A program made the translations under genes and the position numbers. Below, one piece after another: positions 1-8,602 of a stretch of 64,000 nucleotides of DNA (position 1 is the stretch's first letter; every line of letters starts with the position of its first letter). Origin of the DNA: Paracraurococcus lichenis. GTDB lineage: Bacteria; Pseudomonadota; Alphaproteobacteria; Acetobacterales; Acetobacteraceae. Where the stretch lies: positions 124,001 to 188,000 of the forward strand of contig NZ_JAUTWS010000003.1 of the NCBI RefSeq assembly GCF_030657435.1. The letters run 5' to 3'. Under the pieces are notes generated by a model, which worked only from the letters and a program-made list of their open reading frames with translations, did not search any database and was not told where the DNA came from.

Positions 1-204
1 CTCGACGAGTATCGCCGCGTGGCGCATGGCCTGGCCGGCGCGGCCGGGGCGGTCGGCGCCACCCTGCTGGAGCGCACGGCAAGGCTGGCGATGGACCCGC
101 GCTCCACCCTCCCGCCGCAGCAGATGGTCCCGATGATCCGGGCCCAGGCCAGGGCCGCGCTGGAGGAGCTGGCAGCCCTCCTCCGCCGCGTGGGAAAGGT
201 TTGA
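1..204 (+). CDS. C-terminal end of an Hpt-domain (histidine phosphotransfer) protein, cut by the window edge
   Basis: The reading frame is open from base 1 and stops at 204, so only the last 67 residues are present. They contain the motif AHGLAGAAGAVGA, which fits the helix around the phospho-accepting histidine of Hpt domains (consensus AHxLKGSAxxLGA). A second helix rich in Ala, Leu and Glu follows, as expected for the four-helix Hpt bundle. Hpt domains relay phosphate in two-component phosphorelays. The protein may be a free-standing Hpt protein or the end of a hybrid sensor kinase; the missing N-terminus would decide. The usual Lys of the motif is Ala here, a mild departure. A GTG at 19 lies inside the frame but is not a likely start. 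Confidence 0.6.
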   Translation, partial: LDEYRRVAHGLAGAAGAVGATLLERTARLAMDPRSTLPPQQMVPMIRAQARAALEELAALLRRVGKV

Positions 205-231
205 GCCTCGCGGCCTGTGGCGCGGGAAGCG

Positions 232-1227
232 TCAGTCGGCGCGCCAGTTCAGCCGGCGCAGCAGCCATTCCCGATAGGCCAGCGCGGCCGAGGGCGGCGG
301 CGCGATGGCCGCGAGCAGCGGCGCCGCCTCCGTCCCCGGCAGGGCCCGCAGCCCGGGCGCCCAGCCCTGGCGGCCTTCCTCCTCCAGCCAGCGCAGGGCG
401 GCGCCGCGCCAGGCCGCGACGATGTCGGCCGGCGTCAGCGGCGGCAGCACCAGCGCCGCCTGCAGCCGGATGCTCGCCGCCGCCGCGGCCAGCGCCGCCC
501 GCAACTCGGGCGGCCCGAGGAGGCGCAGGTCGTGCAGGGAGGGCAGGTCGGGCAGCGCCGGGTCGCGCTGGCCGGCCGGCTCCAGCGTGAACCAGGGCCG
601 CGCCCCGCAGGCGGCGAGGCGGCCCGGGATGTCGGCGCCGTGCAGCAGCACCGCCTCGGCGACGCCCTGGGCGAGCGCCGCCTCGGCCCGCGGCGGCGGC
701 AGGCCGAGCACCGGGCTGGCGGCGAAGCCCAGCAGGTCGAGCGCGAGCAGCCCCGCCGCCCCCGGCATGTCGGGCGCGCCGAGGCCGAAGCGCGGGGCGG
801 CGCCGGGCGGTGGCATCGCCTCCCGCCCCGCCAGCACGGCGGAGCCCTGCAGGGCGCAGACCGGCAGCCAGCCGGCGGGATCGAAGCGGGCGCGCGGGTC
901 GCCGACCAGGCGGGCGAGCGGTGCCGCGCCGGGGAGCAGCAGCAGGGTGCGGCCGTCCGGCGCGCTTTCGGTGACGAAGCGATTGGCCGCGGTCACGCCG
1001 TCCGGGCCGCCGAGGACGCTATGCCCCAGCCGGATGGCCGTGGTGGCGCCGCGGGCGAGCGAGGCGGCGAGATGGGCGGCCAAGCGGGCGAGGGGGCCAT
1101 CCTCCGGCCCCGGCACCAGCAGGGTGGCGGCAGGCGGCAGCATGGCCCGCGCCGGCGCGGCCAGGGCAAGGCCGCCGGTGGCGAGCCCCGCCTGCAGCAG
1201 GCGGCGCCGGGTCGGGCTGGCTGGCAT
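232..1227 (-). CDS. Bug/TctC-type tripartite tricarboxylate transporter substrate-binding protein
   Basis: A 331-residue protein, close to the usual 320 or so of the Bug family of periplasmic solute receptors. The N-terminus MPASPTRRRLLQAG is a twin-arginine-type signal followed by a hydrophobic stretch and APARA, a likely cleavage site. The frame is open for 77 more codons upstream, but ATG at 1227 has a GGAGGA ribosome site just before it and begins the signal, so it was chosen. The mature part has the alternating Rossmann-like pattern of Bug proteins, including a glycine-rich region near residue 75 and the ligand-side sequence PDGRTLLLLPG. Bug receptors bind carboxylates or other small organic molecules for TctAB-type transport. 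No membrane subunits are adjacent, so it is an orphan receptor, and its ligand cannot be read from the sequence. It converges with the Hpt gene. Confidence 0.6.
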   Translation of the reverse strand: MPASPTRRRLLQAGLATGGLALAAPARAMLPPAATLLVPGPEDGPLARLAAHLAASLARGATTAIRLGHSVLGGPDGVTAANRFVTESAPDGRTLLLLPGAAPLARLVGDPRARFDPAGWLPVCALQGSAVLAGREAMPPPGAAPRFGLGAPDMPGAAGLLALDLLGFAASPVLGLPPPRAEAALAQGVAEAVLLHGADIPGRLAACGARPWFTLEPAGQRDPALPDLPSLHDLRLLGPPELRAALAAAAASIRLQAALVLPPLTPADIVAAWRGAALRWLEEEGRQGWAPGLRALPGTEAAPLLAAIAPPPSAALAYREWLLRRLNWRAD

Positions 1228-1289
1228 CGCGGTTCCTCCCCCTGGCGGGTCGCCTCCTCGGGCCCGGCACAAGGCCGGGTGACCGCTTG

Positions 1290-1450
1290 CGTATGTCAGG
1301 CGGGCCGGTCCGGGTCCATGGGCCGCGCGGTCCTCGGGCCGACCTGCCGGCCGGGCGGGCCGGTTCAGACCTGCGCGATGTCGGTGCTCCGGTCGCCGGT
1401 CGGCCCTGCCGGCCGGCGGACCGCTTCGGACCTGCGCGCCTTCCGGCGCC
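1290..1450 (-). repeat. Imperfect repeat units (GGTCTGAACCGG family), reverse orientation
   Basis: On the minus strand two units are visible: one with GCAGGTCTGAACCGGCCCG and one with GCAGGTCCGAAGCGGTCCG. Each is followed after 25-40 bases by a GACCG block. The same core recurs three times in direct orientation at 2355-2550, on the other side of apt and the DUF2842 gene. The segment between the two groups is therefore flanked by inverted copies of one repeat family. No ORF with homology was seen here. Confidence 0.5.
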
Positions 1451-1467
1451 GCGGGCATCGGGCCGCG

Positions 1468-2004
1468 TCAGTCGTCGTAGCGCAGCAGCGCCTCGAAGGG
1501 CACGTCCAGCCGCTGGCGGCCGTTGAGGAAGCTGAGCTCGATCAGCGCCGCGCTCGCCGGCACCACCGCGCCGGCCTGGCGGAGCAGCGCGATGCCGGCC
1601 GCCATGGTGCCGCCGGTGGCCAGCAGGTCGTCCAGCAGCACCACGCGCTGGCCGGGCTGCACCGCATCGGCCTGCATCTCGATCCGGTCGGTGCCGTATT
1701 CCAGCGCATAGTCCAGCCCGACCGTCGCGCCCGGCAGCTTGCGCGGCTTGCGCAGCATGACGAAGCCTAAGCCCAGCTCGAGCGCGAGGGGGGCGGCGAC
1801 CAGGAAGCCGCGGCTCTCGATGCCCGCCAGCAAGTCCGGCTTGTAGGGACGGATGACGCGCGCGAGGCGGGCCATGGCGGCGCGCCAGGCCGGGCCGTGC
1901 CGCAGCAGGGTGGAGATGTCGTAGAACAGGATGCCGGGCTTGGGGAAATCCGGGATGCCGCGGATGTGGTCGCGGAGGTCGAGGTCGTCGTGGGTCTCGG
2001 TCAT
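1468..2004 (-). CDS. apt: Adenine phosphoribosyltransferase
   Basis: Adenine phosphoribosyltransferase makes AMP from adenine and PRPP in the cytosolic purine salvage pathway. The 178-residue product matches the family length. It begins with the typical N-terminal region [22 protein letters not shown] and carries the PRPP-binding loop [14 protein letters not shown] near residue 120. [14 protein letters not shown] is also characteristic. The start at 2004 (ATG) gives the standard N-terminus. The gene is monocistronic, lies between two groups of the same repeat, and is divergent from the small DUF2842 gene. Confidence 0.95.
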   Translation of the reverse strand: MTETHDDLDLRDHIRGIPDFPKPGILFYDISTLLRHGPAWRAAMARLARVIRPYKPDLLAGIESRGFLVAAPLALELGLGFVMLRKPRKLPGATVGLDYALEYGTDRIEMQADAVQPGQRVVLLDDLLATGGTMAAGIALLRQAGAVVPASAALIELSFLNGRQRLDVPFEALLRYDD

Positions 2005-2137
2005 GGCCGGTCCTGCGGGCTGGGATGGGGGTGCCCGGACCGGCCAGCGGCGCGACGGACGGGGCCACTAAAAGCATCGGCACGGCGCGGCGGCAACGGG
2101 CCTTGGCGCGGCCGCGCGGCCGGTCCATGTGGCGGCC

Positions 2138-2329
2138 ATGTCGCGCATCGCCATCGCCGTCCCGCTCGGCCTGCTGGGCTTCTGCCTCTATATCGTGCTC
2201 GTCCTCACGGCGGCCGACCGGGTGCTGCAATGGCACTGGCTGCTGCAGCTCCCCTTCTTCGCCATCGCCGGGATCGTCTGGGCCTGGCCGGCGAAGTGGC
2301 TGATGGCCTGGGCCGCCGGGCCGCGCTGA
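2138..2329 (+). CDS. Small membrane protein, DUF2842-like
   Basis: A 63-residue protein with two predicted membrane helices (roughly residues 5-27 and 36-52) joined by a short loop containing RVLQWHW. The size, the two-helix layout and a C-terminal WAWPAKWLMAW segment resemble DUF2842, a family of short alphaproteobacterial membrane proteins of unknown role. The family name rests on pattern memory only. ATG at 2138 was preferred over a GTG at 2129 in the same frame; neither has a strong ribosome site. It is divergent from apt. Confidence 0.55.
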   Translation: MSRIAIAVPLGLLGFCLYIVLVLTAADRVLQWHWLLQLPFFAIAGIVWAWPAKWLMAWAAGPR

Positions 2330-2354
2330 GGCGTGCCGATGACCGAAGGGCCGG

Positions 2355-2550
2355 ATGGCCCGGAGTTCTGAAGCGGCTCGCCCAACATACAAGGCGGTCC
2401 GATGACCGTAGGGCCGGAGGGGTCCCCACGAAGCGGCGCTTCGTGGGGCGCCCCGGATGGCGCGGAGGTCTGAATCGGCTCGCCCAACATGCAAGGCGGT
2501 CCGGCGACCGCAGCGCCGCGCGGCAAGGAGGTCTGAACCGGCCCGACGGA
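2355..2550 (+). repeat. Three imperfect repeat units (TCTGAANCGGC family) with an embedded palindrome
   Basis: This gap of about 300 bases between the DUF2842 gene and the glycosyltransferase holds three units. Two contain TCTGAA(G/T)CGGCTCGCCC followed by AACAT(A/G)CAAGGCGGTCC; the third contains GGTCTGAACCGGCCCGACGG. The second unit is interrupted by the palindromic element at 2419-2454. Reverse copies of the same core lie at 1290-1450. No coding function is apparent. Confidence 0.6.
2419..2454. repeat. Palindromic element, intergenic copy
   Basis: The 11-base arms CCCCACGAAGC and GCTTCGTGGGG are perfect inverted repeats around a 3-base loop (2424-2448). They are flanked by GGGGT on the left and CGCCCC on the right. 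The layout and most bases are shared with the copy inside dnaX at 24505-24540, which marks it as a dispersed element rather than a local terminator. Confidence 0.7.
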
Positions 2551-2632
2551 CCTGCGGCGCCGGCCGGTCGCGGCCGGGGCGCGGATATGCCATTCCTCCG
2601 CCGCCCGGCCACCCGCCAGAAGGTCCGTCCCC

Positions 2633-3742
2633 CTGAAGATCGCCGAAGTCATCAACATCGATTTCTCGCTGCGGCATTTCCTGCTGCCGCTGATGCGCGG
2701 CGCGCGGGCGCGCGGGCATGAGGTGGTGGGGATCTGCGCCGAGGGACCGCTGCTGGACCTGCCGCGGGCGGAAGGATTCCGCATCATCCCCGTCCCCATG
2801 GCGCGCAGCCTGAACCCGCTGGCGCAGGCGCGCTGCTTCCGGGCGCTGCAGCAGGTCTTCGAGGCGGAGCGCTTCGACCTCGTGCACGCGCATATGCCGA
2901 TCAGCAGCCTGCTCGCGCGCGCCGCGGCCAAGGCGGCGGGCGTGCCGCGCATCGCCTTCACCTGCCACGGCTTCCTGTTCAACCAGCCTGGGCCGCTCTG
3001 GCGGCGGGGCCTCTCGCTCGGCCTGGAATGGGCGGCGGGGCGGATCACCGACACCTTCCTGACCGTGTCGGAGGAGGAGGCGGCGGATGCCAGGCGCATC
3101 GGCATCCATCCGCGCGCAACGGCGGTGCTGAACGGGCGCGACCCCGCGGTCTTCCACCCGGATCCGGCGGCGCGGGCGACGCTGCGGGCCGCGCTCGGCG
3201 CGGGGGAGGGCGACTGCGTCGTCGTCACCGTCTCCCGCCTCGTCCGCCACAAGGGCTTTCCGGAATTGCTGCGGGCCGCCGAGGCGGCGCCCGGCGTCAC
3301 GCTCTGGATTGTCGGCGAGCGGCTGGCCACCGACCATGGCGAGGACCTCGAGCCGCATTTCGCGCGGGCCGCGCAGGTCCTCGGCCCGCGGCTCCGGCGG
3401 CTCGGGTACCGGCACGACGTGGCGCGGGTGCTGGCGGCGGCCGATGTCTTCTGCCTGCCCTCGCATTTCGAGGGCCTGCCCATGTCGGTGATCGAGGCCA
3501 TGCTGACCGGCCTGCCGGTGGTCGCCACCGATATCCGCGGCCCGCGCGAGATGGTGGTGGAGGGCGAGACCGGCTTCCTGGTGCCGCCCATGACGGTGGA
3601 CCCGCTGGCGGCGGCGCTGCAGCGCCTGGCCGCCGACCCGGCGCTGCGGGCGCGCCTGGGGGAGGCGGGGCGGGCACGGGCCCTCGCGCGCTTCGACGAG
3701 GCGAAGGTGGTCGGGCGCACCCTGGACCTGCTCGGCCTGTAG
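2633..3742 (+). CDS. Family 4 glycosyltransferase (probable CTG start)
   Basis: A GT-B fold glycosyltransferase of about 369 residues, probably building a surface polysaccharide or glycolipid from a nucleotide sugar at the cytoplasmic membrane. The C-terminal half has the GT4 signature: a VSRLVRHKGFPELL region and HFEGLPMSVIEAM with the E-x7-E pair, then GLPVVATDIRGPREMV. The first ATG in frame (2693) would delete the first beta strand. The sequence from CTG at 2633 reads KIAEVINIDFSLRHFLLPLM, a standard GT4 N-terminus. AGAAGG lies 9 bases before it. No ATG, GTG or TTG exists in frame between the upstream stop at 2534 and 2693. A non-canonical CTG start is therefore likely. The gene stands alone, and its acceptor is unknown. 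Confidence 0.8.
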   Translation: MKIAEVINIDFSLRHFLLPLMRGARARGHEVVGICAEGPLLDLPRAEGFRIIPVPMARSLNPLAQARCFRALQQVFEAERFDLVHAHMPISSLLARAAAKAAGVPRIAFTCHGFLFNQPGPLWRRGLSLGLEWAAGRITDTFLTVSEEEAADARRIGIHPRATAVLNGRDPAVFHPDPAARATLRAALGAGEGDCVVVTVSRLVRHKGFPELLRAAEAAPGVTLWIVGERLATDHGEDLEPHFARAAQVLGPRLRRLGYRHDVARVLAAADVFCLPSHFEGLPMSVIEAMLTGLPVVATDIRGPREMVVEGETGFLVPPMTVDPLAAALQRLAADPALRARLGEAGRARALARFDEAKVVGRTLDLLGL

Positions 3743-3808
3743 AGCGCCATCGTGGCGGTGGTGCGCTGGCCTAATCATTTCCCTCCCATAGGGGCTTTAC
3801 CATCGCGG

Positions 3809-3837
3809 TTGCGGATTTAGTGCAGTTTCACTACAAA
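3809..3837 (+). promoter_or_regulatory. Candidate sigma-70-type promoter for the low-GC gene
   Basis: TTGCGG at 3809-3814 is followed after 17 bases by TACAAA at 3832-3837, about 50 bases before the ATG at 3888. The region is AT-rich compared with the rest of the window. Only the spacing and partial matches to the consensus support it. Confidence 0.35.
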
Positions 3838-3887
3838 TTGTCGAAACGCATCTTGTGGGAAGGTGCGTGGAGAGGAAGGCATCGAAA

Positions 3888-4313
3888 ATGCGTATCGTTG
3901 CATGGCTGGCGATGTCAGCTTTGATCGGGTACGTTTTCAATAACATTGTAGGTCTTGATAATGTTCTTGCTGCGGGGGCGGTATTCGCCTTACCTTTCGT
4001 GGTAATAGGGTTTCAGTATAATGAACGCGCAGAATTCGCGGATGGTGTCTGGCAAGATAAGGGAGCAATATACCGGCAACTCACTTTTTGGGGTATTCCC
4101 GTCGGGCGTGAGACCCTTATGGCGTCATATCGCAAGACACCCCTAATTGACGAGAGAACCGGCGTTTTTGTCGATGGCGCCGAATCAGCGAAAGAGACGC
4201 TGCGCAGCCTAAAGCTCCGTCACAGTACACCTGTTTTATTTGCGCCGATTTTCCGAGGCTCGGCCCCGTCTCAGCCGGAAAAGCAACTGGCGTTGTCGAA
4301 GCCAGAAACATAA
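3888..4313 (+). CDS. Unknown small membrane protein in a low-GC island
   Basis: This 141-residue protein is not recognised. Its N-terminus is hydrophobic, with two likely membrane helices (about residues 2-20 and 25-45). A polar, mixed-charge tail of about 95 residues follows, presumably cytoplasmic, ending in KPET. ATG at 3888 was chosen because AGAGGAAGG lies 8 bases before it; a GTG at 3855 in the same frame is possible. Counts on single 60-base lines of the gene give 43-55% GC, against roughly 70% or more in the flanks, and its codon use includes many A/T-ending codons. This points to recent acquisition. It has its own candidate promoter and a following hairpin, so it is probably transcribed alone. 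Confidence 0.6.
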   Translation: MRIVAWLAMSALIGYVFNNIVGLDNVLAAGAVFALPFVVIGFQYNERAEFADGVWQDKGAIYRQLTFWGIPVGRETLMASYRKTPLIDERTGVFVDGAESAKETLRSLKLRHSTPVLFAPIFRGSAPSQPEKQLALSKPET

Positions 4314-4324
4314 CTGAGTTGGCG

Positions 4325-4346
4325 GGGGCAACCGGTACGTTGCCCC
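4325..4346 (+). terminator. Hairpin after the low-GC gene
   Basis: GGGGCAAC and GTTGCCCC form a perfect 8-bp stem around a 6-base loop, 12 bases after the stop codon. There is no T-run afterwards, so termination is only suggested. Confidence 0.4.
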
Positions 4347-4439
4347 ATAACGCCTTGTGGCCAGCCACTAAGCCCATTACTGGTGGCTATGTGCTTGAAT
4401 TTCCTCAGAAAACTCTCGCCACCTCTTCATATGACTCAT

Positions 4440-5828
4440 ATGAACAGGTCTGCAATCATCGGTGTTGTCCTGGCGCTGCTGCCGGCCCTGCCGGCGCTCG
4501 GCCAGCATGGCGGCAGCCGCGGCACCGGCGCGCCGCCGCTGCCGCCCGAGGCGCCGGCGATCTTCCCCGACCTCGCCGCCCGGCAGGACGCGCTGGAGGC
4601 GGCGGGCTGGCTGATCCGCGGCCAGAGCACCTTCGTGCAGCAATTCCACCCTTCCTTCCACGCGCCCTATCGCGGCGAGAACAGCCTCGGCGCCGGCGAC
4701 CAGGGGCGGAACACGCTCTCGCTCGACATCGTGGTGGGGCGGCGGCTGTGGGAAGGCGCGGAGGTCATCATCGACCCGCAGGTCTCCCGCGGCTACGGCC
4801 TCTCGGGCACGCGCGGGGTCGCCGCCTTCCCGAACGGCGAGGCATTCCGCATCGGCAGCGACTGGCCGACCATCTATGTCGCACGCGCCTTCCTCCGCCA
4901 GACCATCGCGCTGACGGCCGAGCGCGACGGCATGGCGCGCGACCCCCTGCGCTTCGGCGGCACCCAGCCGCGCGAGCGCATCACTATCACCGCCGGCAAG
5001 TTCCCGGTCTTCGACATCTTCGACGACAACAGCTACGCGCATGACCCGCGCACGCAGTTCCTGAACTGGGCCTTCGCCTCCGCCGGCGCCTTCGACTTCG
5101 CCAACGACGCCAAGGGCTTCACCAACGGCGTGGCGATCGAGTGGGACAACACCGCCTGGGGCCTGCGCGCCGGCGCCTTCCAGGTGGCCAAGCGGATCAA
5201 CTCCCTCTCGCTCGACCCCAAGCCCTTCCGCGGCTTCCAGCTCCTCGCCCAGGCCGACCGTTTCTACCAGCTCGGCGGCCGGCCGGGCGCGCTCCGGCTG
5301 CTCTACGGCCTCTCCCGCACCCGGGCGCAGCGCTGGGACGCGCTGGTCGAGGGCGATATCGAGGCGACCGAGGTCAGCCCCGACAACCGCTCCACCGTCA
5401 AGCACATGCTGGTGCTGAACGGGGAACAGGAATTGCGCGAGGACCTCGGCGCCTTCGCGCGGGTCTCCTGGAACGACGGCCGGACGCAGAACTGGATGTA
5501 CACGGAGATGGACTGGGCGGCCTCGGCGGGCCTCTCCTGGACCGGGCTCCGCTGGGGGCGGCCGGACGACACCGTCGGGCTCGCCGGCAATATCGGCGGC
5601 CTGTCGCGCAGCCACCAGCGCTTCCTCGAGGCCGGCGGCCTCGGCTTCATCACCGGCGACGGCCGGCTGCGCTACCGGCCGGAACTGGCGGCGGAGGCCT
5701 ATTACCGCTGGCGCCTCGCGCCCGGGACGGACCTGACCGGCGACCTGCAGCTCTTCGGCAATCCCGCCTACAATGCCGATCGCGGCCCGGTCGCGGTGCT
5801 CGGTGTCCGGCTGCGGACGGAGTTCTGA
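4440..5828 (+). CDS. OprB-family carbohydrate-selective porin
   Basis: An outer-membrane beta-barrel porin of 462 residues. MNRSAIIGVVLALLPALPALGQ is a signal peptide. The barrel begins after a Pro/Gly-rich stretch and shows alternating aromatic strands throughout. The end, with the NPAYNADRGPVAVLGVRLR segment and a final Phe (EF), matches the last strand of OprB-type porins and ends in the C-terminal Phe needed for barrel assembly. OprB porins admit sugars passively. Two further in-frame ATGs lie upstream (4383 and 4431); 4440 begins the signal peptide directly. No sugar transporter is adjacent, so the substrate is open. Confidence 0.8.
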   Translation: MNRSAIIGVVLALLPALPALGQHGGSRGTGAPPLPPEAPAIFPDLAARQDALEAAGWLIRGQSTFVQQFHPSFHAPYRGENSLGAGDQGRNTLSLDIVVGRRLWEGAEVIIDPQVSRGYGLSGTRGVAAFPNGEAFRIGSDWPTIYVARAFLRQTIALTAERDGMARDPLRFGGTQPRERITITAGKFPVFDIFDDNSYAHDPRTQFLNWAFASAGAFDFANDAKGFTNGVAIEWDNTAWGLRAGAFQVAKRINSLSLDPKPFRGFQLLAQADRFYQLGGRPGALRLLYGLSRTRAQRWDALVEGDIEATEVSPDNRSTVKHMLVLNGEQELREDLGAFARVSWNDGRTQNWMYTEMDWAASAGLSWTGLRWGRPDDTVGLAGNIGGLSRSHQRFLEAGGLGFITGDGRLRYRPELAAEAYYRWRLAPGTDLTGDLQLFGNPAYNADRGPVAVLGVRLRTEF

Positions 5829-5881
5829 ACTGCGCCGCCCGCCGCCGCGTTCGGGGGCGAACCACCGAGGTTCCCCTGCCC

Positions 5882-6865
5882 ATGCCCGCCACCGCCCGTT
5901 TCGCCCCGCCGGGTCCGCTCGGCTTCGGGGGCGCGCCGCTCGGCAACATGTTCGCCCCGATCGACGAGGCCGCCGCGGAGGCGGCGCTCGAGGCCGCCTG
6001 GGACAGCGGCATCCGGTACTTCGACACCGCGCCGCATTACGGCGCCGGCCTGTCGGAGCACCGCTTCGGCCATGCCCTGCGGCAGCGCCCGCGCGACGAC
6101 TATGTGCTCTCGACCAAGGTCGGCCGGCTGCTGCGGCCCGACCCCGCCGCGCCGCGCGACTACGTCATGTTCCGCGATGCGCTGCCCTTCCGGGCGGCAT
6201 ACGACTACTCGCATGACGGCACGCTGCGCTCCATCGAAGACAGCCTGCAGCGCCTCGGCCTGCCGCGCATCGACATCGCCTTCATCCACGACATCGCGGC
6301 CGACGCGCATGGCGATGCCTGGGAAGGGCTCTTCGACCAGGCGATGCAGGGCGCCGCCAAGGCCCTGACCCGGCTGCGGGAGGAGGGGGTGATCAGGGCC
6401 TGGGGCCTCGGCGTGAACCTGCCGGAGCCGTGCCTCCGCGCCCTCGACCGGGCCGACCCGGATGTCTTCCTGATGGCCGGGCGCTACAGCCTGCTCGACC
6501 AGGGGGCGCTGGAGGTGCTGTTCCCCGCCTGCGCCGCGCGCGGCGTGCATGTGGTGGTGGGCGGGCCGTATAATTCCGGCCTGCTCGCCGGCGACCGCAC
6601 CTTCGAATATGCCGAGGCGAAGCCGGAGCAGGTCGCCGCTCGCGACCGCATCGCCGCGGCCTGCGCCCGGCACGGGGTCGACCTGCGGGCGGCCGCGCTG
6701 CAGTTCAGCGCCGCGCATCCGGTGGTCGCGGCCGTCATCCCCGGCGCGAAGGGAGCGGCGCGGGTGCGGGAGAATGCCGGTCTGATGCGCGCCGCCATCC
6801 CGCAGGAGTTCTGGCAGGACCTGAAGGTGGAGGGGCTGCTGCCGCAGGACGCGCCGACGCCCTGA
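5882..6865 (+). CDS. Aldo/keto reductase, D-threo-aldose (L-fucose) dehydrogenase type
   Basis: A 327-residue cytosolic NAD(P)-dependent oxidoreductase with the AKR barrel. The catalytic tetrad is readable: Asp and Tyr in [10 protein letters not shown] (near residues 45-50), Lys in STKVGRLL (near 79) and His in FIHDI (near 138). The insert around [15 protein letters not shown] and the GPYNSGLL motif are typical of the branch that contains D-threo-aldose 1-dehydrogenase and pyridoxal 4-dehydrogenase. The frame is open far upstream over the porin gene, but ATG at 5882 gives the usual AKR start. It lies 53 bases after the porin and may be co-transcribed, which fits a role in sugar oxidation. Confidence 0.8.
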   Translation: MPATARFAPPGPLGFGGAPLGNMFAPIDEAAAEAALEAAWDSGIRYFDTAPHYGAGLSEHRFGHALRQRPRDDYVLSTKVGRLLRPDPAAPRDYVMFRDALPFRAAYDYSHDGTLRSIEDSLQRLGLPRIDIAFIHDIAADAHGDAWEGLFDQAMQGAAKALTRLREEGVIRAWGLGVNLPEPCLRALDRADPDVFLMAGRYSLLDQGALEVLFPACAARGVHVVVGGPYNSGLLAGDRTFEYAEAKPEQVAARDRIAAACARHGVDLRAAALQFSAAHPVVAAVIPGAKGAARVRENAGLMRAAIPQEFWQDLKVEGLLPQDAPTP

Positions 6866-6958
6866 GGCCCGGCGCGCCGGCACGGCCCGCCTGCCGGCCT
6901 CTGTTGCCGAGGGGCCGGGCCGGGGTCTATGCCGCCGCCCTCTCCGGAGTTGCCCCCG

Positions 6959-8536
6959 ATGACCGATCCCGTCCCCGTCCGCCGCGCCCTGCTCTCGGTC
7001 TCCGACAAGACCGGCCTGGTCGAGTTCGCCCGCTTCCTCGCGGGGCAGGGGGCCGAGATCCTCTCGACCGGCGGGACGGCCCGGGCGCTGCGCGAGGCCG
7101 GGATCGCGGTGAAGGACGTCTCCGAGCATACCGGCTTCCCCGAGATCCTGGACGGGCGGGTGAAGACCCTGGTGCCGCAGGTGCATGGCGGCCTGCTCGG
7201 CCGCCGCGACCTGCCGGAGCACCGGGCGCAGATGGAGCAGCACGCCATTGCGCCGATCGACCTGGTCGCGGTGAACCTCTACCCCTTCGAGGCGACAGTG
7301 GCGAAGGGCGCCGGCTACGAGGACTGCATCGAGAACATCGACATCGGCGGCCCGGCGATGATCCGCTCGGCGGCCAAGAACCACGCGCATGTCGTGGTGC
7401 TGACCGAGCCGGCGCAATTCGCCGAGGTGCAGGCCGAGATCGCGGCGCAGGGCGGCACCACGCTGGCGACGCGCAAGCGCCTGGCCGCCGCCGCCTATGC
7501 CCGCACGGCGGCCTATGACGCCGCCATCTCCGGCTGGTTCGCCGGCCAGCTCGGCGAGGAATTCCCGCCGCGCCTCGCCTTCGCCGGCATCCTGAAGCAG
7601 ACGCTGCGCTACGGCGAGAACCCGCACCAGCAGGCCGGCTTCTACCTCGACGGCACGAACCGCCCGGGCATCGCCACGGCGGTGCAGGTACAGGGCAAGG
7701 AGCTCTCCTACAACAACATCAACGACACCGACGCGGCCTTCGAATGCGTGGCGGAGTTCGAGCGGCCGGCCATCGTCATCGTCAAGCACGCCAACCCCTG
7801 CGGCGTCGCCGTCGCGCAGGACCTCTCCACCGCCTGGGACCAGGCCTTCCTCTGCGACCCGGTCTCGCCCTACGGCGGCATCGTCGCCGCCAACCGGGTG
7901 CTGGATGCGGCGGCGGCGGAGAAGATCGCGGCCATCTTCACCGAGGTTGTGATCGCCCCCGATGCCGATGCGGCGGCGAAGGCGGTCTTCGCCCGCAAGA
8001 AGAACCTGCGGCTGCTGCTGACCGGCGGGCTGCCGGACCCGGTGGCGCCCGGCACGACCTTCCGCAGCGTCGCGGGCGGCTTCCTGGCGCAGTCCCGCGA
8101 TGCCGGCCGTGTCACCGCCGAAGGGCTGAAGGTGGTGACCCAGCGCGCGCCGACGCCGCAGGAGCTGGACGACCTCCTCTTCGCCTTCCGCGTCTGCAAG
8201 CACGTCAAGTCCAATGCCATCGTCTATGCCAAGGGGCTGGCGACGGTCGGGATCGGCGCGGGGCAGATGAACCGGGTCGAGTCCTCCCGCATCGCCGCCT
8301 GGAAGTCCGAGGCCGCGGCCAAGGCGGCGGGGCTCCCCGAGCCGCTGGCCAAGGGCTCGGTCGTCGCCTCCGACGCCTTCTTCCCCTTCGCCGACGGGCT
8401 GGAGACGGCGGCGGCGGCCGGCGTGACGGCGGTGATCCAGCCCGGCGGGTCGATCCGCGACGCCGAGGTGATCGCGGCCGCCGACAAGGCCGGGCTCGCC
8501 ATGGTCTTCACCGGCATGCGCCACTTCCGGCACTGA
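6959..8536 (+). CDS. purH: Bifunctional AICAR transformylase / IMP cyclohydrolase
   Basis: PurH catalyses the last two steps of de novo purine synthesis: formylation of AICAR with 10-formyl-THF and ring closure to IMP. The 525-residue length is normal. The N-terminal cyclohydrolase domain opens with [18 protein letters not shown] and contains [13 protein letters not shown]. The C-terminal transformylase has the catalytic Lys-His in [10 protein letters not shown] (near residue 275) and [10 protein letters not shown] near the end. ATG at 6959 was chosen over the in-frame ATG at 6929 because CGGAG precedes it at normal spacing and it gives the standard N-terminus. It is followed after 66 bases by the carbonic anhydrase gene on the same strand. 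Confidence 0.95.
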   Translation: MTDPVPVRRALLSVSDKTGLVEFARFLAGQGAEILSTGGTARALREAGIAVKDVSEHTGFPEILDGRVKTLVPQVHGGLLGRRDLPEHRAQMEQHAIAPIDLVAVNLYPFEATVAKGAGYEDCIENIDIGGPAMIRSAAKNHAHVVVLTEPAQFAEVQAEIAAQGGTTLATRKRLAAAAYARTAAYDAAISGWFAGQLGEEFPPRLAFAGILKQTLRYGENPHQQAGFYLDGTNRPGIATAVQVQGKELSYNNINDTDAAFECVAEFERPAIVIVKHANPCGVAVAQDLSTAWDQAFLCDPVSPYGGIVAANRVLDAAAAEKIAAIFTEVVIAPDADAAAKAVFARKKNLRLLLTGGLPDPVAPGTTFRSVAGGFLAQSRDAGRVTAEGLKVVTQRAPTPQELDDLLFAFRVCKHVKSNAIVYAKGLATVGIGAGQMNRVESSRIAAWKSEAAAKAAGLPEPLAKGSVVASDAFFPFADGLETAAAAGVTAVIQPGGSIRDAEVIAAADKAGLAMVFTGMRHFRH

Positions 8537-8602
8537 GCCGGCGGCCGGTCCCTTCTTGCACCGCAGCAATCCTGCACGATATGCGGCCGGAGGAGCCCTG
8601 CC

